This document shows, one piece after another, positions 27,001 through 40,840 of a stretch of DNA of 64,000 nt. The number at the start of each line of letters is the position of its first letter. Position 1 is the first letter of the stretch. The DNA lies in NCBI GenBank assembly GCA_024734555.1, contig JANPWX010000076.1, positions 6,013,217-6,077,216 of the forward strand, given 5' to 3'. Source of the stretch: Trochalopteron elliotii (lineage: Eukaryota > Chordata > Aves > Passeriformes > Leiothrichidae). The notes beneath the pieces were generated by a model. That model did not search any database. It worked only from the letters and a program-made list of their open reading frames with translations, and had not been told where the DNA came from. A program made the position numbers and the translations under genes.

Positions 27001-27566
27001 GGATTTTTAATTTGGTGGATCCAAAAATTGGAGTGTGGGTCCCATCCTGCAGTGTAGGGAACTTGAATAGGAATACTTTCATGGAAGTCAGTGGAAGATG
27101 AACATCCACTGCCTGATACTATTGGTTCATCCCCGGGATGAAAACTAGAAGAAATATCCTCAAAGCCTGCTTCAGCTAAACGTTAATAAATAAGTACCAA
27201 TTCCTATTGTGTTCTATTAGTGAGCAACGTGAATTGTGACATTTTGCAGCCATGTTTGGTTTTTCGATGAATTCACTGACAATTAGACTGTCAATACTAG
27301 CATGACTGCAAATGGGCACACACTTTATTGTGGAACTGTAAGGGACTGCATTAGCATAAATGAACAGTATATTGATTTTGCCACCACACTGCCCCCTGAA
27401 TATGCTGCTTGCTTTCTGAATCTATGAACACAGCCAGATTCTTTAAAGTGTGTACTCTTTTGTGGCAATAAAAAATAAGCTTAATACTTTACCACACTGA
27501 AGAGGTGTCGACCTAGAAAGGATGAGGTATTATGAATGCTATCACCACAGACAGTTGCAACAAATA
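21031..27566. other. AT-rich noncoding stretch
   Basis: No convincing gene and no recognised repeat family. Long AT-rich runs (for example 22400-23100) hold many ATTA/TAAT cores. The open frames present are 60-87 codons long and lack domain signatures. Confidence 0.5.
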
Positions 27567-27614
27567 GTGTGGGAGTCACAATTATAGGTTCAAGAACCTA
27601 TTTTTCTCCCACAC
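27567..27614. repeat. Nested inverted repeat (48 bp)
   Basis: Outer arms GTGTGGGAG (27567-27575) and CTCCCACAC (27606-27614) are perfect 9-bp complements. Inner arms ATAGGTTC (27584-27591) and GAACCTAT (27594-27601) are perfect 8-bp complements around a 2-base centre. Between the arms are 8 bases on the left and 4 on the right. It could extrude as a cruciform or fold in RNA, but the stem is short for a microRNA precursor. Confidence 0.85.
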
Positions 27615-30390
27615 ACGCTCATCTGTCATACTCTCTTTCAACAGTTTGAAAATTTCAAATGCTTCTCAGAATATCCTTCTGCTAAGGAGATTAATACAAA
27701 TATTAGCAGCAACCCATATCTGTTATCCACATTTGTTCACATCCCAATTTAAAGTATAGATTTTTATGCTGACCAACATATGGGAGTTAAGGCTATGAAG
27801 AAGACATTACTTCAAAGAATGCAATAGACTGCCACTGAACCCAGGGCATCCTTCTGACTCAAAGTACCTTAAATTAAACATTTTACATTTAGATTGGTTT
27901 CATTCTGGAGAATTGGAGAAGTGCTGGAGAGATTGTCTATTTTAACTGAATACAAAATTTGCCCCTTTATGGATTCTCTGGTTTGTTCATGTGTTGCTGC
28001 CTTCTTCAGAAAGTGGTGTAATTTATGTTACATACTGTAATTTATGTTTAGGATTTAGGAGCATTTGGTATTTCTCCTCTTCTTGTAAACTGTATGTGTT
28101 TTCAGTCATTCAAATAAGGGATCTTCAGAATTTTTTACATGAGTAATGTTATTTTTCCTAGGCTGTGTGGATTCAGTTTTCATGGTTAAAGTCTTGTGTA
28201 ATTCTAATTAAAACAGAAATACCTTCTTGTGGTCCTGTCACATTAGAACAGGACACCTTCTTATGGAAAGTGTTTGATATCCTTAGTCACAATAAGTAAT
28301 TGTTGCTGCAATTAGTAATTAAAAGAAAATTTTCCTCCACTCTAGTGCCTAGGGCACCTAACCTCTTTCGAGCAATAACTCTAAGAGGCAATGGAGGCTT
28401 GAATTTTCTCATGCCTTAGCTGCAAATGAGCCATTAGCATTCAGCAGCAGATAATTTGGCCCTGTGAGTTGTGGTTTTCTTAAAGAACATGTGCCAATTA
28501 AGCAAGATGAACCTCAGAGTTGTCAATAGTGCAGTGATGATGTAGCAAGTGGTTTTAGTCATCAGCTCTTCTAGGAAATAATAGGTGTCTTGAGGAACAT
28601 AGTCTGACAAATCTGTACTTTGTGGGATCAAGTGCAAAGGAATAAGTCAGAAATTGAAAGTCAGTGGATGAACCAGAAGTAAATCTTGTTAGCTTTATAT
28701 GAGTCCTATCATAAGCTTCAGTCAGCCTAATGCCTGCAGTGAACACAAGCCTGCAATGTGTGCTTAAGATAATGGGAGCCAGTACTTGCTCAGGCTGCTG
28801 GTCTCATCACTAATCTGTGTCAGCAGTGCTCGAGAATCAGAGTACAAGAGGCATTACAGTCAAGAGTAGTTGTCATCCCTTAGATGCCATACAAAACCAG
28901 TGACCATACCTGCACTGCCAGTTAAGTGTTTTATCCTTTTTACGTTCTCAGACTGTATTTGTAAGAGGAGATCCCTTCATTTTTTTTGTGTGTTTTTCTC
29001 ACCCCTTTTGTGTATTTCTCTGTTTTTACTGACATAAGGATCTGGAAGCAAGACAATATAGCAACTCCTGTAGAGGTAGAAGACTGAAGAGGAACAGCTG
29101 CTAATTTCATTGAAATGAGAATGTGGCCAAAGATCTGAGGAAATAATTGCAGCAATTTTTCTGAGAGGCCTCATGCACATCTTTACACCACAGAAAAAAA
29201 AAGTGCATAGGGCAGTTGAAACACGCTGAGCTTGAGTTAATGTAACCAATTGAGGAGGTATGTCTGAAATGTTCCACTTCAAACACCAGCATTTTTTTTT
29301 AAGAGGAAACTCCAGGATATCTAGCTTAGTGATTTTTTAATTTTTTTTGGGGGGGGGCTATGACATGATATTGGAATACATAGTAATCAAAGATTAATGG
29401 AGAGTTATCAGGTGATTGTACTATTTTAAGGATAGTAAAGATATGTGTTCAGCTTCAGAAGAAAACAGAAAATACAGAAAGAGGGAAATTTACTTACAGT
29501 TCTGAATCTTGTAATGTTTCAGATAAAGTGAATTTTGCATAACTTCAGCTCTCAGTTGAGCTCCCTTACTGTGTCTGTGAGAAAAGTTGCCAGTTCATCC
29601 AGTAACTCACAGATTGACTTGATGTTGCAGAAACGTGCTGCCCTCTTTGGCTGCAAACAGTAGGAGAATTGATAAATCTTCATTGTAAGAACCCCTGAGA
29701 CACTTTTCATCCAGACCATTCATTTCCTCAGTGAGTGTCACAGCCTGGTAGCAGAAACCACTGCAATACCTGGTAAGCTGATGTATGGAGGGAGGGACAA
29801 AGGGTGGTGAAGGGAGATCTTTTATCCATCTAATCCAGCCACAACTCACTTCTCCATGACAGAAGTACTTTAATGTATGTTTTTGGAGGAATCAACACAA
29901 GGAGGTGTCTGTATGCTGGTATTTCCATAATTAGACAATACAACTAATCTTAGGATAGATGAAAACAAATTAAAGTCAATACTACCCTTTCTGATAAATC
30001 TTTTCTTTTTTGAGCGAAACTTATATTTTTGGCTAAAGACTTTGGAGCTGGTAGTTTAGTTTTGGTTTTAGTTTCAAAAAATGGGGCTCAGGTAAGGAAC
30101 AGCACACTGCTACAGACATGGTACTTGGTTGTTTTGGCAGTTACCTGAAAAACTGCTGAAGTAAAATCTCTCTTTAAAAGTTCTGCTTGTACAATTGAGA
30201 ATTTATTGTGAATAACAGCACCTAACTATTCCAATCAGAAGTTAGTATATACTTTCAAAGGTCCCATTAAAGATTGGTGTCTAGTCTCATTCTTTGATTA
30301 TAGAGAATACCAACAGTAAATCTAGTGTGGAAATACTGCTAAATAGAGGAATAAGTCTATAAACTTTTTAATAATAATTTTTAATGCCCA
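27615..30390. other. Noncoding stretch
   Basis: No gene is supported. A small inverted repeat GTCCTGT..ACAGGAC lies near 28238-28260. A T run followed by nine G lies near 29341-29357. Minus-strand frames of 60-101 codons around 28940-29290 and 29607-29849 have no recognisable family or adjoining splice signals. Confidence 0.5.
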
Positions 30391-30645
30391 GCCACAGTCA
30401 TCTGGTGCTGTTTGAGATTGTCCAGGTCTTCTCCAGACCAACAGCAGTGGCCTCTGGAGAATGCAGGTTGCCTACTGTTAGTCCCTCTTCTGCCAGCCCT
30501 GTGCAGATGTCTCAGTACATCTCCAGTGGCAATGGGGGTCAGTGTTTAGGCAAGTGAGCTGAGACCCCATGCATTTGGCCTGGTTTTGCTACTGTTCGTG
30601 TTTTCTGTGCTTTTTATATACCTAGCAATAAATATGCTTCAGTAA
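30391..30645 (+). other. Possible degraded LTR 3' portion
   Basis: A GC-richer island in AT-rich sequence ends with a TTTATATACC motif and then AGCAATAAATATG, resembling the polyadenylation region of an old LTR. No paired ends or target duplication are visible, so this is only a suggestion. Confidence 0.2.
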
Positions 30646-32404
30646 TTAAGTTGTCACATCTGATAGCAAAATAATGTACACACAGGTTTAGAGTGCTTCA
30701 AATCTGTCAGTAGCTCTAGGTCACACATCATCTTGTGAAACAATCTGCACGAGCAGAGTCATACTGTTGTTTGTTCTTACTGTGTTTGGCCAGCATGATG
30801 ACCACAAAAATTTGCTGCCAGTCTCCTGGGCCTCAATTGTATTTTATTGCTGATGTGATCAGGTGCAAGTTATTTTTATCATCTGCATTCACGTACCCCT
30901 ATTTCAAGAGTGGCATGCAAATAAACACACACACACTTTTCATTATGTGACTGAATATGACTTAACTGTATCATTTTTTAGAAAGCACAGAAAGAAAAGC
31001 GGAGGACAAAGATAGCAGACTGTTCTGGTAGTGTGTGTTTGTTGGGGAGAAAGAATTTTCAAATAAAAGCATCTAACATGGAGAATAATAATCCCTCTGA
31101 ATCCAAACCTTTAGTTGCAGGAGCTGACACTGTAAAGAGGCAGAGTTGGTCCTGATTGCCCAAGCTGGGTTTCCAATGGTCTTTAGATGTGTCTGAGTCC
31201 CTCCCAGAGGTGAGGGTGATCCCTGGGAAACCCAGACACTGCCTATTGCTGGCAGGGACCTTTGTGGCAAGCCCTTGCCTGTTTCTCACTGACACCTAGA
31301 AGTTTCCAACTATACAATTTACTTTTTGAACAGGGAAGAGCATTGTAAATGTGTTGAGGATCTTTTATAAAAGAGAAAGCAAGTAGAGTTATACTTATTT
31401 CCTGTCTAAAACCTCTTTCTGATTAGGCAAGTTGCTCTACTGCAGCTCAGCAAGCCAGGAAAACTAAAGTTTCTTGAAACATGTAGACAGAAAACAAGAA
31501 ATGTCATCATTATAGGTTTATCTTTGTTTTGTTCCTTTTTGGAAATTTGTTGGGGGAAAAACATCACCAGGACTTCTATGCCATTACCTTGACGTACAGA
31601 GCCCTGAGTTCTCTTGCAGGGTTTTATTTTCTTCCTGTGCATGTGTGGTTGCCATCCACAGCAATCAAACTCAATCAGCAGAAGGAGTCAACTGCTTTGT
31701 ATTAACTATTGTTCTCCTGACTGCAGTATTTTATAATAGATTTTTAAGATCTGCAATGACTCATACAAAGCATATCTAATCAAAAGTAAATTAAACTGCA
31801 TACACTGACTTGATATTAGTGACAGAAAAGCATTTACAACAGCAGAATAGTGACACTATTTTTTAAATAAGATTTTTTTAAAAAAAGTTGAGTGTTTTGT
31901 TGGCATATATTTTTGTATGTCCTTAGATTAGACTTTTAATTTTTAATTTGTGTTTTTAATTCAAGGTGATTTGAGTCTTTGAAATTTTTATGTACTTGAA
32001 AATTTCATATACTTAAATGGAATTGGAGTTCATACATATTCATAGTTTGAGGAATTATGCTAACAACGGTTCTTTGTCATTTTAGGGAGTCTTTTATCAA
32101 TTTTCACCAGGATTTAAAATTTATTATGTAGCACCTATGTTTCTAAAATTGCTGTAAATCTGGTCATCACTAATACAGCTGTCTTTGCTTTTTTGACACT
32201 TTAATTTGAATTGTGTGTCAGCATTTTTTTAAAGAATTATGGTTTAACTATAAATTTGACCAGTTAATTAGTGTTTACAGAAATGACACCAGCGCAGTAA
32301 ATAAAGAATTGTAACTGGCTTGTTAGTGTAGATATCTGCATAAGCTGCAAAACCTGCTCAAGAAGCCAATTAATTTCCCTTAACACAGCACAGCAACTTC
32401 ACAT
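30646..32404. other. Noncoding stretch
   Basis: No gene is recognised. It includes an (AC)6 run at 30925-30936. A modestly GC-richer patch at 31100-31300 has minus-strand open frames but no family signature. Confidence 0.5.
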
Positions 32405-32428
32405 ACTGAGTTACTGAGTTACTGAGTT
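32405..32428 (+). repeat. Three tandem copies of ACTGAGTT
   Basis: ACTGAGTT is repeated three times exactly, a small minisatellite-like expansion. Confidence 0.9.
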
Positions 32429-35400
32429 TGAGGTGGCTTCAGTAGCTGTGGTTTCAGACCAAGGTGTTGGGCAAACAGGGTTGTATTATGTATTGAACCT
32501 GTGCTTTCTGTATGTGGCAGACCCAGAATGTCCTCATCCCACAGAAATATGTCCTACAGTATTCCGGGAAGCTTAAGTTCTTGACTCATACAGATTCTTT
32601 TCAGTTCCAAAGGGGTTGAAGCACAATTTGTTTTTTGAAAAAGAAGTAGCTGTTGCATCACTAGTTACGATCACTGTGAGGGTTTGCACATGTGTTCAAA
32701 TACTGCCCCCCCCAGGTACACTGTTCTCTAATCCCAGGACTTTTGGGGAGACACAAGGTGATAATTTTTATTCTAGATGGCTCTTGCCAGATATAAACCA
32801 ATAATATTTTTCTCAAATCCATAGGCAGCCCTGAGGGTGTAACTCTAAGCTTTTCAATCTTCCAAAAGATTCTCCTTGCCTGTTAATGAGCAATACTTGT
32901 ACAGCATTTTTTAAGTGTTCCCTGAGCATTAGCCCCCACAGCAGCCCCAGAAAGTCTGGAACATTATCCCCATTGTTTATATTTGAGAAGGTGTGCCTCT
33001 GAACTTGTCACAGCATCATACTAGATTCCAAATCCCACCTGTTCTCTTCCAGAAGTCCTGCAGTCAGTCTTCTATGTCTTAGCAAAGCTTTCTGCTCAGG
33101 ATGTGCATGTTTGATGCAATCAAAACTGAAAGGTAGGAGGGCTGTTGACACTGTTTCCTGTGGTTTTCTTGTGGGTTTTTTTTTTTCATGGTTGTAAGAC
33201 AAGACTCTTATCCCTTTCATCATAATAAGAAATTAATTGTAATTTAGTCATCTAAGATCGTGGAGATTTCCCTTAAGTCAATATTTATGCTAAGCTAGCT
33301 GGCTTGTTTCTGAATTTTTGTCTCTTTTGGATTCTCATTTTCCTTTGAAACTACTCAGGAAAAGAAACCTTTCATAATGTCAGGACAGTTAAATGGTACA
33401 AAATTAATCTAGATTGTAATAAAAAAATCAGTGCTTTTATTATTAAATTAAATAGGAGTTTTAATGAGAAAGAAAACAACTAATATATGCAACAGCCACT
33501 AAAGAAAGCAGATCATTGGTAGATTTTAGCACCTTCTTTATGTTAATAAATCTAAAATAAATTATTTTCTCAAGGAAATAGAAATACATTATTTTAACTA
33601 AATTTTCACAGGAATTTATTTATTGAATTGACTTAATTTCCTTCAGTGGGTGTATTATTTATCTTCAGTTCAGCTACTTTAATGGAAGCAGTGGAATTTT
33701 TTCCATTAAATACTGATCTGAAGACTAACAGAAAGGACAGTACTCTGTTGTTAAATTGATTATATTGTGGCATAGTGACTTTAGAAAAATATAAAACATG
33801 ATGTAGTTTTAAAATCTCTGTTGTGTGGTAGCATGACTTTCCTAAAGCATGCAGGAATTCTTCAGATGGAATTATGTGAGTGTGCATCATGACACAGCAT
33901 CACTCATCTAGCAAACCATTTTGCAAGATCATAAAAAACAACCCCCAAAATATTAATTAAAATATTTTACTAGCTGACTGGTTAATTCTGTACGTGTGGG
34001 AAATCCTACTGGAATTCTGCCAGGTCATCTCTACCCCCACTCATTGTGCCAGTGGTTGGTTATCCTGTTGGATCCAAACATGAATTTCTTGGGAGCTCCT
34101 AGAGGCTCAAAACTGATAAAGCATTTGCATACATTTCAACGTGATTGGACCAAAATGGATATTTGGCCATTCAGATATGTCTTTGTTTTCCTGGGATTTG
34201 GTTCCCAGATGCCACTGCAATGAATTCACAATTCTACACTGATCAATAATAGCAATACAAAAATGTTTTCAATATGCTTTGATGTTGCAGTGCATACACA
34301 ATTGAGCAGGAACTACTTAGACCAATTTAGTGGAAAAGATTTAATTTATATTGCTATTTTTAAATATTATCTGAATCTTACTATTTTGGAACAGCAGGAA
34401 CATTATACCACCATGAGTTGAGAGATTTTAATGTAAATTCAGCCTAAAATGTGTCTCATCTTTAAAGAAACAGCAGGCCTTTTTTACTTTCACAAAAATC
34501 CACTTTAAAGAAAAAATAATCATCTCATGCTTCTTTGATTTTGATGCCCTGTGTTGTAATAGACTTCAGAGTAAACAACAGCACTTTCTCATCGCTTGCT
34601 AAAAGCTGATTTAAGGAGATTATTCTGAATGCCCTACACGTGGAAATGAAAAGCTTCTTTCCACCTGGAGAGACATTAAATTACTGAAGTGTGTCTCCTG
34701 TGTTTTTGTAAGTGATGCTTAATGATTATTTATTACTACATTTTCACACATAAACATGCATATTTATTGCACCTTTTTTGGCTTTATTAGCTCTGTTTAA
34801 GCAATTTAAAAAACAGAGAGTAATTTACAAAACAGAAGCAACAAAAAAATCAAGTCCAACGAACAAACAAAAAAAACCCCAAACCGGAACTGTAAAAGAA
34901 ACTGTTCATGCTGATATAATTGAGATTTGATAATGAAGACACTTTTGCACTTTTACCAAGAAATTTAAATTTATAGTTTTACATACCTCTCAGATATTCT
35001 AGACTAACACTCAGAGAAGGTAAAACGAAGGTATTTCTTTGAGAAAAAAAGTATCTAGTCTGTGCTATCACTTTTTAAAATGCACAGTTTCCAAAAAATC
35101 AGAATTTTAGAAATACAATAATCCTTAACTGTGAAGTAAGCATGAATGAGGTTCAGGTATGCAACACAGAGAAGTCTGAAAGTTCTCATTCCAGAGCACA
35201 GAAATCCCTACTGTATAAAGGTACCTTTTCTGCTATACTGCCACTTATAAAATTCTGCCCTTAAGTCACAAATTCATCTTCTGCCAGTAAGCTAGAAATA
35301 GCAGCACAGTTGCCTGGGAGTGAATAAATTTTATTTGGATGCAGTTTTATTTCTCTAGTACATTTTTAAGCTAACTTTTTATTTTTATAGACAGAGGGAG

Positions 35401-37139
35401 TGAGGAGAAGACTAAGACTAGAAATTCTCAAAACAAGTGTTTCCTTCAGAAGCGTGTTGGCTGTGAGGACCTTGCATAAAGAAATCATTCACACATGCCC
35501 TGGTAAGCTGGAGTTCATTGAAGTGACACTGGGCTGCCCATAGCAGTTCTAGCCCACAGGCAAAACATTCTTCTGGCAAAATGCTATCAAATTCCCACTG
35601 ACTCTGCTCACTTAAAGAGCAATTCATAAGTGCCTTGGTTTTTTTTTTTTAAAAGGAGAGTACCTCTATGTTCCTGACACTCTGAGATGCCCAGCCCTGA
35701 ATAGCAAAATGTATTTCCTCTCACAATAGGAAATCAATGGCAGGTTATTTTCATTTAGAATTTTGTGAAAATCTTTTTTTTATAATGAAATACATTAATA
35801 AAAATACTCTGCATGAAAAGATCTCACTGCATCAAAAATAAGCTGTCCTCCATGGGTATGGCATCTGAGGGGTAGGAAAGAGTATTACAACAAAATGTAT
35901 TCCCCTCTTCTACATTTTTTATCAGTATTCACTTGGCTGAGTGCTTTAAAGTGGAAGATGAAGAATTAAATGTTCCCTCTGTGTGTTTTTTATCTTTTTT
36001 GTATTTAAAGTTTTAATGTGTGGAGCTCAAAACCTCATTTTGTACCACCAGAACATGGAGATAAAATATTCAAGAATGTATTTGAAGTGCAGAACTGGCA
36101 AAAAGATGGGATTTATTGAAAAACCTATGATATGTAAAGAGCAACAAGTTCTGTCTCTCATGTTCAGATCTGTAGGCAAAGGGTAATCTTATTTCTCTTT
36201 AAGTAGCCTCTTTAGACAATGGTTTCCAGTGATTTGTGCACAACAGTCCTTGCTGAATAAGTAATTATTATGCTCCTTGTATTAATATACCAACATCAAA
36301 GTGTAGGGATCTGTATTGTTTTAAATGGAAGAGAAAGTAGGTACAGGTTTGGGTTTGATTGGAGTTGTTTTATTATTTTGCAGTAATTTATTGTGGTAAT
36401 TTATTCTTGGTGTGCTCCTGAACAATGATGAAATAATCTGTGTCATACATTTGTAACAAGATGTTGATGCTAAATTACTTTTTCAGGTAATACCAATAGT
36501 ACAGCTTAACTCTGGAAACAGTGGAGGGTATTTGAAGTCACCAAAGTTTTGTGCCTTGTAATTCATTAGAAAGTTTGATGAGGGATTGTGCTAGGGCCAC
36601 AATATAAATAGGATGTGAATTAAAAGCTGATATTTACATGGGTGATTTTTCCACCCTTTCAATGCAGCATTACATTGAGTGTGAATTTCCCATCTCTTCT
36701 CCTGGTCTGTAGACTGTCAGCTTCCCCACACCTGTTTGACAGATGAATAAAATTCTCACCTGGTGTCCTCCAGCTTTCTCCTTACCTCTTCATTGGTGTT
36801 GTCTTGGGCCATTTTCTTATCGTTATTCTTCCTCTGTGCTTCATTAACTCTCCTTCTCCTCAGCACACCCTCTTCCAAATTCCAAACATAGCTTCAGCTC
36901 CACTGCTAATTCCTCTTTTCCTTGTCTTCTACCTGTTGATTTAGAAATCTCATGTCAGATATTTTCAGGATTTTGCTGTATAAAAATTAAATTAAATGTT
37001 AAAAAAGTAAGGAAATGTAAAGCATTCACTCTAAATTATATACTTGATACCAGTTGGGAGCCCCATTGTATTTGTAAACCATACTTATCCCATTTCCAGT
37101 CAGATCTACTTCCCATCCATGTTCCCTGGCTATGAGGAT
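32429..37139. other. AT-rich noncoding stretch
   Basis: No supported gene. It includes an eight-C run near 32706, a T run near 33176-33187 and one near 35639-35652. Segments at 33540-33640 and 34690-34820 are rich in TTTATT, AATTTA and ATTA motifs, as avian conserved noncoding elements often are, but conservation cannot be seen from one sequence. Confidence 0.5.
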
Positions 37140-37560
37140 GACTTCATGTAGAGAGCTGGGCTGGTGTCTGAAGCTCCTGTGAGGGTCACTGCCCAGGCAT
37201 GCTCAGCATTTTTGTCCCAGGCCACAGGCTCTCACTCCTGGCCACAGGAGCAGGCACTGCCAGGATCGAGTGCTGTCCAGCTGTCCAGCAGCGGATATCC
37301 GAAGTGCCACTGCCCCACAGTGCAGCATGAGCCCTCTCTGAGCAGTAGGATTGCCCCCTGGCAGGAGCAATGGGAAGGAGTTCGGGTTGCAGGACTGGCA
37401 CCCTGCTGAACACTTTTAACTTGGCAGTGTTGCCAGCAAGGGGACAGCTGGTCCTGGGGAAGCAGGCACAAATGCCACGCTGCACTCCTCAGAGTTCACA
37501 GGCAATGTTCTTCATAGCTCTTGGGGCCAGAGGTGGGCTGAGGATAAAAGCTGTGGTGCC
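37140..37560. other. Local GC-rich patch of unknown nature
   Basis: About 420 bases have clearly higher G+C and a few CpGs compared with the surroundings. Open frames occur on both strands, the longest 141 codons on plus (37370-37795), but the two strands are equally open and no family is recognisable. It may be an old repeat remnant or an isochore fluctuation. No LTR or CR1 landmark was found. Confidence 0.35.
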
Positions 37561-40500
37561 AAATTCTCTTCTCTTATTCCATTTGTTTGCTGCATCTGCT
37601 CATTTGATTGACTTTGTTGGAATCAAATTTCATTTGGTGCCATCTAATATAGCATACCTTGAAAGAGGAAAACCAGATACTGTTTTCTGTGGTGTAACTC
37701 CCTTTGTAGAAGAGTGCATGATGAAGTCAAGCTGGTTGAGTTCTGAACTTTGTGTAACTGCCATTGAAAGTTCCTATACTTGCCAAAGCTATTAACTCTT
37801 AATAAGTTTTACACTAAAACTTACCAAGTTCCTGAGAATCACTGATAGGCTTTTAGACATCACAGAAACAGGTGATTTTGTTGATCCAGTGCAAAATTTT
37901 GCTCTTTCAGTAACTTTTTCTTCGTTATTCTAAGAGGCTTAAAAATTACTTTGCAGTACCCATTTTCTTGTGAGGTACTGATTTTAGTGTGCTAAGTCAC
38001 ACACTGAAATTTTCCATAAAGATTTATGGGAAATATAGAAGGCTATATTTGTAACGGTTTATTTGTTTACTCATTTATCCTTGAAACAGAAAAACCCTTA
38101 TGAGCAATACAAGCAATCTTAATGAGACATCTGATACTCATATAAATAGCTGTGTCTGTTGCTCTTTTACCAACCCATATCTCTGATAGTGGGGATTTCA
38201 TAAGGGGATTCCATGGAGGCTGTAGCTGGAAGTTGTTAATGAAACATATTGAGTGCCATCTAGCTAGGACCAAAATCACAGGTTGCCCTTTTCCATTGTC
38301 TAAGTGGTAATTCTTTATTATTCGTTTCTCAAGAAATGGTGTCCTATCTTACAACTTAGAAAAAATAAGATCAGTAAGTAATGCCGAAGTATTCCATAAA
38401 GTAATTTGATTAATGTTCTTCTCACTGGAACTGCTGATGGAAGTAGTCTTACTCAATTTCCCTGTGGAGACACAGTGAACCAATGTCTTCAGCAATAATT
38501 TTTAAGCAGGGAGCTTTCTGCTTATCTCAGCTGTCTCGTATAGTCATTCAGAATGCACATTAAATAGTTGGAAAGAGGTTATAATGTGGGTGGATTTTCC
38601 CTAAGTCACTGAGGCTTCTTTCACTGAAAACAGGTTGTGGTGGAGCTCTTTCCATTTCTGCCATCTGAGATTATTTAAGCTTCTTCAACTTTATTTTTGT
38701 TTTATATATCTAATGCCAGATAATGTGACACTTCCTTAATTGAGTGCAAGTAGTTGTGTGTTCCTCGTGCCTTTTATTGTTTTCAGCCAACCACCTGCCA
38801 CAGACAGTTGCTATATCTATGGCAAATATCAGCTCAAATAAATGACAAGACCCACAGCATTTAATTAAATTGGGCATTTTTTTCCTGTGAGAAATCATAC
38901 AGAAACATTGAGCAGCTCTTCTTTTTCCCTTGTCATTATTTTAAACACCTACCACATGTAAGGCAGTAAGGCAGAAAACATTTTTTATGTAGGAAATTCA
39001 GCTACAGAAGGCAATATAAGCTCCTTTTCACTAATAAGCCTCACAGTTTGTGTTGCCTCCTACTGGGGAAGTTAATATGCTGAGGATGGTTGATGACAAA
39101 ATTGAGCAGTGGCACTGGGCAGCCTTTCACCTCACTACTGCATGCTCCCATAAAGTCTTAGCTCAACATCCTGCTTGATGACTTCTGCCTCTTTGTCTTG
39201 CTAGTTGTGATTTCTCCAGACTATTGACTAAACTTGTAAGCCTAAATGGCTAGTTCCTCTTTCTGAGCTTTTTATTTGCTTTATTGGGAGTCAAAAATGT
39301 AGGTGAAGCTTTTGTGTATGGAATTCTGAAAAACAATGCTGAAATTTTCTTAGAAGCAAAAAACAAGAAGTCATTTCCAATCTGCTGTATGCTGAGAAGA
39401 AAAGAAGCAGACACTCACAGTGTGAAAACAGAGTATATGTCTGGCAAACTTTTGGAAATAATAGAACCAGTTTTTGCATAGGCTTTCACCATTTTGTAAA
39501 AACATGGTTATATGCAAGCAGGCTTCTGTGTGCTGTAAAGCAATGTAGAGCGTACCAGCAAGTAGTGATGCCCTTTTTACTTGTACCCCTTCTAGACCTT
39601 CCCTTCTCTATAACACAAGGTCTGTCACTGAGTCTTTTAAGGCTCAGTCCTATATATTATAAGCAGCTGGAAAATTTCACACACCCTCTGAAGGTTCCAA
39701 TGAACACAAAATACCAGAGAACAGGTGCCAATAAGAGATATTTTTAGCAGCTCATGTCACAGTTGCTGTTTTGCTCCGCCATGACAGCTAATGAACTTTG
39801 AAAGACTGGGAGAAATAGTGCATCCTGCAGAAAAAGCCTGAGAATGCCTCTCCCTTCTTTAACATGGGCAGCAAATGTTTGCTTGGGGTCCATCTGAAGC
39901 TTTATAATGAACCATTACAGCAGACTCTATGCTGGTTATATGGATTGCATTGCAGACCCCTATTTCGTACATTAATTTCCATGCATGACAGTTTATTGTT
40001 TGTTTGCTCTGTAATACTGGCTGCTAGAGGTAGTATAATTGTAAACAGACCTTGGCAGAGTGAACAGTTTTTACTAGTAGTTAATGTAATTTTCTTACAT
40101 TTTCTTGGCTTTGGATGGGGAGTATTTAAAATGTAAGGAAATCCATTCCATATATTTTCAAATAAACTTGAAGTTGTTTATAATTACATAATAGAAAAAA
40201 AGTCTAAAATATTGCTAACTGAGTGGAAGAGAGTCATCCTTATGTTAGGGTTTCTTGTTCTTTCTCTCTTACCTTGCACTATTATACTGCACAGAATGTA
40301 GCATGTTCCATTCCCAGGAGAAAGCCAGACTGATATGTAATGTGTAACCAGCTGGGTGTTTACCCTTCATTATTCATACTGACAAGACATGAAAGGAAGA
40401 AAGAGAAAAAGAAGAAAATCTAAGGTTGTTGGAGTAGTTGTTCCCTTTTGTCTTAAAAAATGCCGGTTCACAAATTCAAGTGCCTCAGGAAAAAAAGCTG

Positions 40501-40840
40501 CTGCATACTCTCTCAACTTATTTTCTGTTTTTATAGTATATGTTCATAGAATTTAATGACTGACACATTGAGGTGTGTGGCAATTAGCCTGTTTTTCTGT
40601 TGAAATAGGTTTATTATTCTTGTGATTCCTGAAGAAGAGTCACTGAGTGTACACTGGCAGAAAGCATTGCATGGACCTCCTTCCATTAGTCCATAGTGAA
40701 AGTTGTTTTACAGTTTTTAGCTGAGTGTAGAAACCTGTGTAAACCCAAAGAACAATATCTCACAAGATCTCAGAAGATGAGTGGAATTGAATCAGGGAAG
40801 AACTAAACTTTGAATGTTTGGGTGATGACACCCTTTATGT
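37561..40840. other. Noncoding stretch
   Basis: No gene or repeat family recognised. Frames of 60-90 codons appear on both strands without signatures. Confidence 0.5.

Noticed and set aside
37370..37795. A 141-codon plus frame starting in a GC-rich patch
   Set aside because: The minus strand is equally open over the GC-rich part, no motif is recognisable and no splice context supports it. Higher GC alone lengthens frames.
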